Notes under the pieces: generated by a model
Seen by the model: the letters and a program-made list of their open reading frames with translations, nothing else
The model's database searches: none
Told to the model about the DNA's origin: nothing
Assembly (NCBI RefSeq): GCF_964340395.1
Contig: NC_135556.1
Coordinates: forward strand, 22,215,223-22,279,222
Source: Glandiceps talaboti
Lineage: Eukaryota; Hemichordata; Enteropneusta; Spengelidae
DNA length: 64,000 nt
Reading direction: 5' to 3'
Shown here: positions 54,701 to 64,000 of the stretch, piece after piece
Layout: every line of letters begins with the position of its first letter
Numbering within the stretch: the first letter of the stretch is position 1
Translations under genes and position numbers: made by a program

Positions 54701-54945
54701 CTATTTAAAGTATAAAGACATATTTATTAAAGGTCCACAGCCACTTTGGATTACAATCTGGGTGAGAATACAAATGTATGACAGGGCTATTGAAAAAGCT
54801 GGTTGTCTATAAAACAATCATTCTATCTATCTAATCCTTATTACTCCACTTATGACATACTAATGTTAGAACCTTGGGTTGAGTCACATGCCTTTAAAGC
54901 ACAAGAGTGGACAAAAAAAAAAAAAAGGACAGGGCAACTACTAAC
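54701..54945 (-). other. AFF intron, 245 bp
   Basis: Short intron between the two N-terminal exons, with a GT start at 54944-54945 and an AG end at 54701-54702 on the minus strand. It contains an A13 run on the plus strand at about 54914 and no other feature. Confidence 0.85.
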
Positions 54946-55054
54946 CTTAAATGGAGCACCAAACAAAGGACCAGTAGCATCTTTGTCACCAGTCATTTCT
55001 CTTCGTTTTCTCTGCTCCCCTTTTTTTGTTCTTTCTCGGTCATCTGGAGTTGAC
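54946..55054 (-). CDS. AFF: AFF exon: start of N-terminal homology domain
   Basis: 109-nt exon. On the minus strand a pyrimidine-rich acceptor (TTTGATTTATCAG) precedes it and a GTTAGT donor follows. One leading base completes a split codon, then 36 codons read STPDDRERTKKGEQRKRR... and end ...TGPLFGAPFK. The basic DDRE-x-x-KK-x-E-x-RKRRE stretch aligns with the DRN/DRS...REKERRNQE start of AFF proteins, and PLFGAPFK with the family's PLFGEPYK. Known: this is where the human AFF4 segment that contacts cyclin T1/CDK9 (P-TEFb) begins. The entry phase (two bases upstream) means a further 5' exon with the ATG exists; I could not find it between 55055 and 64000. The next exon follows after a short 245-bp intron. 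Confidence 0.87.
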
Positions 55055-57373
55055 CTGATAAATCAAAAGGAACACACAATATGTATCAGAAAATAAACAA
55101 CACCTGTACATTTTACATATACCAATATACAATTCATAGTTACTGTGATAAGATTGATACATCATTTGCATACCATAGTTCTATAAAGACATACACGGTC
55201 ACACTGAATAGTTCAGATATTTGAAATTGTTGTCATATATCTGTAATACTGTTTAGACCTAGGTGTTACTCTCATAAGCTATGACAGTACACTTTGTATA
55301 TAGGATAAGAAATATATATAATATTAGTATTTATTTATTTATATATTAAATTAGTATTAATAGAAATGACAAATAGGTCCATTTACCAACTAGTTAACAA
55401 AAACTACAAATTCATCCTAAAATCTCAAAATTGGTTATTAATGATTGCTGTATATTTCTTCCCATTATACACAAAAACATAGCCTCTCCAACAGATATTA
55501 CAACACTTCATGTCCACCCAGTTAACAACCATACCATACATGACCCTCCACCCCCACAATGTTGTCACTTTGAACAGAATCACGGTCACATTTCGTTATG
55601 AAATCCTCATCTCCAACTCCCACCACACCCCCCCCCCCTCCACACACATAATGTTGTCACTTGCAAGAGATTCATGGTCATGTTTTGCTATCCACATCTC
55701 TTCCAAGAAGAAGAATGTTTTATCTTACTTCAGCAGGAATATCTATCTATCAACATTCCTTAGAAAATAGTGAATGTGTGTATAAGAAAATAGTGAATGT
55801 GTGTATAGGGCAGTGATCCACACAGGAATACATCTACAAATGATACACCCCAAGTGGAGAGGAAATCATTTTAATTTTATATTAAAATAAAATCACTGAG
55901 GACTATGGGACAACTCACAGTCAGTTTGTGACACTTTCTTTTCTCATACTCAGATGAAGACAACCTATACATTTTCAATATCGACAAACAGCAAGAAGTA
56001 AGAGAGCCCTCAAGTGGCCAGTTCTCTTGCTCATGAATTTGTAAGTACAAGAACAGACAGCTTATAATAAATGATAATACTGCAGAGAATTGTTTGATTT
56101 CCAGTAGAGGAAAGAATGAAAGTAGCCTTTCTTCCATTCTTTTCTATATCATAGAACTAAGCAAGTAAGCTCAAATTTATTACAATTCTCATTGCTGTAC
56201 CTTGCTTGTTTAAATGTCATTTTCACCCATTCTCACATCTTCAAAATATTGGGGACGATATAACATAAAAAAAAGGAAAAATAACTTTGCTTATTAATGT
56301 TTTGAATCACATTTTGAGCACCAAAGAATCAGAGATGCAGTCATGGGTTGACTTGATGTCAAACGACCAGCGTATATATAATCCATATGTTCTGTTGAAA
56401 AACAATAATATAATTCTGTTCTCAATGCGAATCACTATGGTATCTATACAAATTACACCAGAGTTCCCTCTCTCTATTACAATAATGTTTTAGTCATAGA
56501 GAGGGCAGTATTAAAGTAGATATAATACATCCTAGTCGTCGTCGTCCCCCCCCCCCCCCACACACACACACACATGGCGTAAGTTCTCAGATTTTCCCAT
56601 CTGTTTCAACAGGGATCTACAAAGCTTAGCAAAACATTGTCAATACTCAAAAGTCCTTGTCATTCATCTCACACAGTACCAAGACAGCAGTTGTTGCCAG
56701 TCTAATGGAGTAGAGCCAAATTCCTGAAATTATTGGCGTGACAGGTTCAAACAGCGGTCAGTCATACCATGTGTTACTAAAAGTACTGTCATATTATTTG
56801 ATATTACATATATGGTACTTATATGATGTTAATAGACAGAGAGTTGAATCATCAGACATGTATTAATAGACAGACAATGTCACTTTATAAATGACATGTC
56901 AAATATCAATCACTCGGTACTTGCTCAAACATGTTGTTCCTAGCTATCACTGTATTATTATATTTTGTGATCACACAACTATCAATATAATCACTACATC
57001 GTTCCTGCCAGTTAAAGGTCGATTTTATGTGTTAGTGTTATATTAAGAAGTTGAAATCATGATCACATTGGGGTGGCAAATTTAGGGTGCAGACCAAAAA
57101 ATCAATTCAGCTGTATTTATCATAGTATGATATATGTACAATTATATTATACCACTATATTGATGGCGCAAATCGACAGATCTGATTGGTCTAGACATCG
57201 AACTAGCGCGTCTAAAATGAGCGATAATGCACAGTTGGCACGCGTCCAAATTTTGATGTTCACTGTTTGTCTACGAATGTTGTAGTCGTGCAGGGATGGG
57301 GGCACAAATGAAACCAGAAAATGTTGCGTCATATTTTGTTTCTGATATTTTCAATATACTGGTATAATATAAT

Positions 57374-57514
57374 AGCGATAAACCACCCTGGGAATGGTAT
57401 ACCACTCTGTTTTGACCAGTGAACTCAACACACGCACTCGCTATCGCTCGTGCATATATTTCATTCACTGGTCAAAACCTCTTGGTATACCATTCCCAGG
57501 GTTGGTTTATTGCT
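57374..57514. mobile_element. 141-bp hairpin MITE
   Basis: The left arm (AGCGATAAACCACCCTGGGA..., continuing through ATGGTATACCA and GTTTTGACCAGTGAA) is mirrored by the right arm (TTCACTGGTCAAAAC ... TGGTATACCATTCCCAGGG-TTGGTTTATTGCT). The loop of about 38 bp is CpG-bearing (ACACACGCACTCGCTATCGC). The element is nearly one hairpin and was probably a small non-autonomous DNA transposon. No certain target-site duplication. Confidence 0.65.
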
Positions 57515-57539
57515 TAACTATACAAATACCACTTACCCA

Positions 57540-57585
57540 CAGGTGATTCAATATTGTTCAGGTGCATGATATTATGAATAAGTCA
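57540..57585 (+). repeat. dispersed repeat, copy 3
   Basis: CAGGTGATTCAATATTGTTC then AGGTGCATGATATTATGAAT. It lies directly to the right of the hairpin MITE at 57374-57514, which may have inserted into this older repeat. Confidence 0.35.
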
Positions 57586-57989
57586 CTATATTTAACAGCT
57601 TTAATCTTACAGTACTCTATATTCACTTGTGGAACATGATCACTCATACATTCTTTATTATAATGTCACTGCCATATGCTATTTGGCTATCACTGCATGT
57701 ATGGACATAATTCACAGGACATTTGTGACACCACATGTTACTTACATAAATAACACTGACAGTGTATGAATTGGATGACTGTGTTATATGACATGCTTAA
57801 CACCTTTGGCCATGACTTACACACGACTTCAGCAACATGACACACCATTTGATGGAGTGCAGTCTTTAAACAGTCATAGATACACAGCTTACTACAACCT
57901 GGCAATGACAGTACATGTACTAAAAATATAACCTGACTCAAACCCTAGGTAAGACTTCTACATTTTTGAAGTCTGCAAATGTGCAGATA

Positions 57990-58320
57990 TAACCTGTAAA
58001 TATTCTGAAACCATTTTGATTTCAAACATCATTCATGGTGGGAGATCTCCTGAAACATTACTGGATCCAAACCATTCTGACTTCAAAGTTCAAAACACCT
58101 ACTGTACAGGGGAGGTCTCCTGAAATCCTCCTGGATCCAAACAATTGATTCTGACTTCAAAGTTCAAACACCTACAGGCTACAGGGAGGTCTTGTGAAAT
58201 TGAAACCCATCTGGATCAAAACCATTCTTACTTTATTTGTTCATAGGAGATCTCTGGAAACCTTTCTACATCAGAAAATATTCTGACTTTGAACATTTAT
58301 GGGTGATCTTCTAAACCATC
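57990..58320. repeat. degenerate ~80-bp tandem array
   Basis: Four units sharing GGGAGRTCTCCTGAAA, CTGGATCCAAACCATT and CTGACTTCAAAGTTCAAA. Each contains an A+GATCTCC-like core. Confidence 0.7.
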
Positions 58321-59393
58321 CAGGCATCAAAACATGACCTGTATATGTATGTGACATGGTCATCAATCCTACATTTCAATGTATGAGTACATGTATATAA
58401 AAAAAGAATATTTACATGGCACTTACACACAACGGTAACATAATACACACACATGTAAAAGTGACATACTACACATATACGTAATACTGAGAGTGCACAT
58501 AACAGTAAACCATAGTACACACAATGATGGCATCAGGTAGGCTTTGTAATCTCACCAAAAACTTTCACTTTTGGCTTCAACACAAGAATGGGTAGTACAG
58601 AAAACATTCACAAGAGTGTTATGCCTGATTGAATTATTCATGAAGCATGACCTGGTCTACAACTTTGTGTTCCTTATGCACATGACAGGAATAATAATGT
58701 TCTGCCTTATTACATTTTCCATGAAGTATTACACAGCCTAAGTTTTGTGTGACTCAGTGTACGACATTTGGTTAGTCTATATCATACACCTGTTGATATT
58801 CTCTATGATCACTGTCCTCTCCATGGAGGAGAGGATCATCGTGATTTCGTAAAGCGAACAGGAAACTGCACTATGATTTTGGTGCACATAACAGTGACAT
58901 GGTGTACACAACAGTGACATTGCATATACACAATAAGGTTATGTCTTATTGTATTTGAAACACATTACATTTGTACCAGAAAACACAGGTTGAGATATTC
59001 TGAAAAGTTACACTACAACATGTGATAGTGTTTTCTTTGTATCCATCCAGTTACTGTACATTTTTTGGCAGACATTTTATTCATCTTAATACAGTTTCCA
59101 CTTTCCTGGTTTGCATTTCTTTATTCCAGAGTGACACTCTTGTTGGAGATTCTGAGAGCAACAGTGCTATCACCTTGTCAGTTTTATACATGATTTATTA
59201 CTGAATGCAACATTCAAAGTTTCTGAATCATACATGTATGTGTATGTGTGTACGTGTACATAAGTGGTGTGATGTAACTATAAGGTTTCATGTGAAAAAC
59301 AGGGTAAACAAATGATAGTGAAAGGTCATTCCACTGGGTTCATAATACAACAATACACACATACATGTATAATTTGATAACCATCATATTGTA

Positions 59394-59432
59394 CATACAT
59401 ACATACATACATACATACATACATACATACAC
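59394..59432. repeat. (CATA)n microsatellite
   Basis: About nine CATA units. Confidence 0.95.
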
Positions 59433-61812
59433 ACAAATACACACAGAGTAGGGGTTCAATAAGTCAGAAGTTCGTGTGATGACTTGGTGTTCATTTTACA
59501 ACAAACTTTTATACCTCATGGTATGATAAACCAGATTTGGATCTTAAGATATCAGAAATTCAAATTGATAAATCATTGCTTGCCTCAAATATTCTTAACA
59601 ACAACAAATGTGATTATATTCTGATTAAAGCCAGAAGACTATTTTTACTTTCCTTTGTAAGCTCTAACAGTGCAATCTGTATAGTAGATTGGAGGGGGGG
59701 GGGGGGGGGTTGTCTTTCACAGAATTTCTATTATTGTAATGTATATATTAAGGTCAACTTCGACAGTGAGATGTTTCCCGCTAAAAACTTAGGCAACATC
59801 TGTAAGATTTCACATATCCAGTAGTCACTGTTATTAATTTATGTTTTGTTGTTTCTTTGATATCTATTTTAATCAATAAAACGTTCGTCTGTACATGTAC
59901 ATGAAATATTGATCAGCTACTATAAACCAGGAAATTTTCACTAAAGACTTATTGTCAGACAAAATGCTAAAGTAAGTGGTGGTTAAAATGTCGTCTTGTT
60001 TATGAACCAGTATGGTAATAAGTAAAAATAATGATTACATATGTACCAGAGATTACTTGTACCTGTGCCTGTGCATAGTAGTGGTATTTGCAGTGCAATA
60101 TGATACTGACAACATTATTGCATACCTGTAGAAGGTAGAATGTCCCAAGTGTCTTGACATGACTTAATGTCCCTGGCTATGCAACAAATTGATTGCAAAT
60201 GATATATTTACAAACTTGAAAGGTAATAAAAAACCCTGGGCCCAGGAATATGAAAGACTAAATCATGTTATAACTATATGCATTTCATTTTATACATCGC
60301 TATATTATTTTTATTTTATTTATGTGTTTCTTGTAAAAAACACACTACATGTGCATCTCAGCACGTTGTACAGGCTTAAAGTAAATAAATGAGGGAAAGA
60401 AAATAACAGCACACACACAGGAAAAACAAGCTCAGCACAGCTGTACACAGTATACATTTCCTACTTATCCAAAGACACCATCAGACACTGAGGAGACCAG
60501 TAAAAGTACATCATATCTTTATTTATAGAGATTACACTCTATAAACCTTTTGTGTGTTTTCATAATGTATGAAATGTACATTTTAGTCTTGTATGTGGAC
60601 TTTCAGTCAACCACCAGCCCTGTTTTTTACACATGTTCTAAATTTATTTCAATGTGGAAAATAGTAGTTTCCCTTAATACAAAAAAACATCAAGACGTGA
60701 CTTCATACAGGCAGATGGTATGAGTGAGCGTATTGTGCTTGTTATTCTGTGTGTACATGTAGATGTCCTGTACAGCTGTTTGTACATGATGTCTCACTAA
60801 TCAGGTGATGTTGTTGAAATGATTTGACATAAGATTTATTGTGTTGCCTTCATTCGTATCTGTCACAGTTGTGTGCACCATACCATACACTTGTACATGT
60901 ATGGGCACTACCTTGGCAACTACAAGTACTGTACATGCAACTTTTCACTAAAAAATATTATTAAAGGGCTTTGAAAAGTTGTGCAAAACTTTCACTCAGA
61001 TGAAGGAGCATGTGATAGAGTTGCATGAATCTGTTTTGAACTAATGATACCTATATACAGGAGAGCAAAATATTGGCCACTTTTCATACACATGGCTCTA
61101 TAGATACCTGGTTATTTTCATGCGTACTTTTTTAAGGCCATATTTCAATTTACATGTTCTAGTATTATCCAAATCACACTTATTTATACATGTAAGTACT
61201 ATAACAATAAGACATACAGGCACCATTGATAACAGAAGAAGCATGAGACAAGTCGAATGAACAGAACAAGTACACTGTTTACCAATTCAAACTATCAGAT
61301 AGGAATGCCAACCAAAGCAAGGTCAGGAAGAAGACTTTCTTACAGCAAGAGGTAAACAAAGACACGTCAGGCATAACAAAGATCGTGTCAAAAAGCAGGG
61401 CATATATTAGTCTAGTTCCTACAGTATCGTTTCCATTTACACCTCCACTCAAGTGTTTTAGTTAGAAACCACACTGGCATCCAGACATATAATACAGTAG
61501 AGCTAAGACTCTCCTCTCCTTCAATTAAATGCTGTTAGCCCACAGGTGTTAAGATTGAGTTGGTTCAGGTAGTTGTTATACTAATGATGTGTATGTTACT
61601 AGCACACAGCTAGCCCTAATGTTAACCTGATGCTAGCTAAGTTTTGAACTTTATTGTATGGTTAGGCTAAAATAATTCATAATGTCCAACCTGCTATACC
61701 TACTTGCTTCCCAACATCTCGTCTGAAAAAGAGTACAATCATGTATTGTACTAGTAGAGAAGCTAAAGTATCTCCAGGGTGGCCTACCTTGAACATGACT
61801 ATTGCTACACTA

Positions 61813-62092
61813 GCCCCATCTACACGGCACTAAAAATCCTACCTGAGGTAGGATTCAGGATAGTTTGAAGCCTGTGTAGACGCAAACGCGTCCTGAAACC
61901 GTCCTGAAATTGTCCTGACTTAGGACACCTTTGAGAGGTTTCCTGAAACCCTCCTGACTTCGTCCTAAGTACTGTCAGGGCGGAAGGCGCGACATATATG
62001 CCGCAAACTTCCTATGTGTAGACACAAACCTATTCTACCTCAGGTAGGACTTGGGACTGCCTCAGGTAGGACGACCTACGTGTAGATGGGGC
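61813..62092. mobile_element. 280-bp MITE with TA duplication
   Basis: Perfect 14-bp terminal inverted repeats, GCCCCATCTACACG at the left and CGTGTAGATGGGGC at the right, flanked by TA on both sides (61811-61812, 62093-62094). The interior repeats CCTGAAA, GTCCTGACTT and ACCTGAGGTAGGA/CCTCAGGTAGGA motifs, making it partly self-complementary. It is more GC- and CpG-rich than its surroundings. A TA target fits Tc1/mariner-like mobilisation, but other TA-targeting families are possible. Confidence 0.75.
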
Positions 62093-62170
62093 TACTATTC
62101 TACTATCCTAACTGACATTTTAACTGACATGGGTGAAACACCTAACCAACATCATTTTATCTGTATAGTA

Positions 62171-62292
62171 AGTTTGAATAAAAGGACAAGTCCAAGTCTG
62201 GTTAAAACTTCTGCTTTATTTGATAACCCTACATTAAATACAAATAAAGCAGAAGTTATATCCAGACTTGGATTTATCCTTTTATTCAAACT
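62171..62292. repeat. 122-bp near-perfect hairpin
   Basis: Arms of about 51 nt (AGTTTGAATAAAAGGACAAG ... ACTTCTGCTTTATTT, then AAATAAAGCAGAAGTTATAT ... CCTTTTATTCAAACT) pair with only a handful of mismatches around a loop of about 20 nt. It lies 78 bp from the MITE at 61813-62092. It could be a tiny MITE or a miRNA-like precursor; the sequence alone does not decide. Confidence 0.7.
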
Positions 62293-63534
62293 CAAGATAT
62301 GCCATACTGTGCTGAAAAGTTTATCGTACTATATCACTGTAGTTGGACTGATACTTATTTGTACTACAAACTCATCTGTATATTATATTATTAACTTGTA
62401 ATTATTGCTGTCCTATTCAATAGTACAAGGAGTGATACCAGACATCCAAGACTGAGTACAGGTTCAACAATCCAAGACTATATCATGCTTTATGCTGTAC
62501 ATGAGTCATCATATCATTATTACCATACATTTTGTACTTTACTCAGGACAACTAGCTACAATCATAGTGATGAATTTATTACACCTAGGTTACAAATGTA
62601 ATGTGTACTTTGACATATACAGTACTTTAGTCATACTGTACAGTGCATGACCTAAAAAGGTGACACCGCCTTTAAACCAACACTGTTCTGGTATTTGACC
62701 TACCAATTACACTTTATCAAGATAATTATCATATTAACTACCTAATCTGCCAACTTTCATCATCCCAAACCTGACACAAAATACAAAGAAGTCAAGTTTT
62801 ATCACAACAAAAAATTTGCTGGGTGTTTTGTTTTCAAGAAATGATATAAGTAAAGTTACGACTATACTGATGTCAGGAGTACCACATACATGTACATGTA
62901 CAACAAACTATTTTAGTAGGTAGGATCCATCATACCATGTGATGACAACATGGACTGATATACAACATGATCAATGAGTGACAAGATCTGTACTTTATTT
63001 ATGATGCATGGCTATCCAGTGTATCTAGGAGAAAGGTCACAGGTCACTGGTCACGAGGAGTGAATGATGAACTGTAATGTTACACACATACATACACACG
63101 TGCGTGGGTCCCTCTGTCCATCCGTCTGTCTACCTGCCCGCCCACATGCTCATAGCAGTCACACATGCAGGCCCACAGAAACGAACTGAGGATGTTTGTC
63201 ATTTTGCATTCCTCATCCCTCACAGACATTATCCCTGGAATATATCTGCATCATGTAGAAACACCAACCTTTTCTTCACTCATTTATTTGCATGCATCAG
63301 TGGTTTTCATGGTGTAAATATATCTCTCAAAATTTACATATTTACATTCCCATACCATGGTTTTGGTGGGGAACCTCAGTGCAATACCTTAGGAACTCAT
63401 GTAGATTGTATGTATTTATTGCCCATAACAAAAAAATTGCCACAGACACTGGACTCAGTTTGGATGAACTGAAGGGAGCAATGGCAGATAAACCAGGGCA
63501 TATCAGAGTGTTTACGATTTCAACCATGCTCGAT

Positions 63535-63552
63535 GGATGATGATGATGATGA

Positions 63553-63603
<51 letters not shown>
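63535..63603. repeat. (GAT)n-(GAC)n trinucleotide repeat
   Basis: Seven GAT units change to 16 GAC units, with a sharp boundary near 63555. It could encode poly-Asp or, on the other strand, poly-Val/Ser/Arg, but no surrounding gene is supported. Confidence 0.93.
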
Positions 63604-63870
63604 AAAAAAACTGTACATGTAACACCAAAATTAGTAGAAATATGAAGGAGTATTGATAACTAATAATTAATGTCACAGGCAAAGATTATTAATTTGTACA
63701 AAAATGTACCAGAAATAGGTCACATTATATATACATGTATGCCTTAATAATGCAGACACAAAACTATACATATGTAACGTTCCGTGACGTGCTGTGAGTT
63801 TTAAGTTTGAATAATTTCTCTCAATGACAATATGTCCTTGAACACAATCCACTTCAAGCTTTCCATCTTA

Positions 63871-63911
63871 GTTCGTTTATTGAGCTTGTGCAACATTGTG
63901 CGATCGTCCCT
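63871..63911 (+). repeat. 41-bp dispersed repeat, copy at right end
   Basis: GTTCGTTTATTGAGCTTGTG followed by CAACATTGTGCGATCGTCCCT; same orientation as 4846-4886. It may be the edge of a larger element continuing beyond the window. Confidence 0.6.
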
Positions 63912-64000
63912 TAATACAGAAAAGGTTGGCCACCAAGCCACTCAAAATAGTACAATAAAGGGATAGTTACAAGAATACTGACATTACTTATCTATGTATT

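Larger units (their letters stand above)
55055..64000. other. 5' flank or first intron of AFF; no exon recognised
   Basis: The exon at 54946-55054 starts mid-codon, so at least one exon must lie to the right. I could not identify a short ATG-bearing exon ending two bases into a codon with confidence. The stretch contains a hairpin MITE (57374-57514), a TA-flanked MITE (61813-62092), a 122-bp hairpin (62171-62292), degenerate repeats and microsatellites. The rest is AT-rich and shows nothing I can name. Confidence 0.5.

Noticed and set aside
57147-57332. CpG-bearing block considered as the missing AFF first exon
   Set aside because: No ATG followed by an open stretch ending at a donor two bases into a codon could be found; it looks more like transposon DNA next to the hairpin MITE.

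Overview
This is AT-rich animal genomic DNA with long introns, dense microsatellites and minisatellites, a tRNA-derived SINE, several MITE-like elements and a large foldback element. The only gene I can support is an AF4/FMR2 (AFF, lilliputian-like) family gene on the minus strand, so the source is a bilaterian animal. The SINE architecture and the many ACATGTAC-type and tetranucleotide repeats suggest a marine invertebrate (lophotrochozoan or non-vertebrate deuterostome). The species cannot be fixed from this window.

Layout, in the gene's own direction (right to left). Sequence from 55055 to 64000 lies upstream of the first recognised exon and holds transposon remnants; the initiator-methionine exon was not identified. 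Exons at 54946-55054 and 53768-54700 encode the N-terminal homology region (LFGAPFK ... RIQRTLGSYEAI ... LLGIPK) and a long Ser/Lys-rich disordered stretch. An intron of 28.8 kb follows, then exons at 24883-24945 and 12306-12395. Together these encode the conserved ENILK-EMTQTIDPLLTAIQTP block. A weaker 37-nt micro-exon candidate lies at 10345-10381. Splice phases agree across the chain (0/0 from 54945 onward). The C-terminal half of the gene must lie left of position 1 or in exons I could not recognise.

From knowledge of the family, AFF proteins are scaffolds of the super elongation complex: the N-terminal segment binds P-TEFb and the later conserved block binds ELL. Inside the 28.8-kb intron, at 34.8-35.5 kb, there is a promoter-like region on the same strand: TATA box, initiator-like site, ATGGCGG motif and four upstream CRE-type ACGTCA sites. 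Its first exon has an ATG that reads in frame into the 24883-24945 exon. This predicts, but does not prove, a short isoform that keeps the ELL-binding block and lacks the P-TEFb-binding segment.

The most unusual structure is a 3,392-bp foldback element (27978-31369) with a 6-bp target-site duplication. Its arms are 1.44 and 1.19 kb, built from 55 and 43 monomers of 21 bp in higher-order patterns. At the inner end of each arm is the same SAM-domain-like coding fragment. The arms also carry CTCF-like motifs facing each other. Other repeat blocks are a 29-bp array whose every unit has a splice-donor-like GTAAGA on the gene's sense strand, a 45-bp array that keeps a 491-codon frame open, a highly uniform 66-bp array, and a degenerate array carrying POU-octamer motifs. 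Nearly all other open frames are repeat artefacts or chance.
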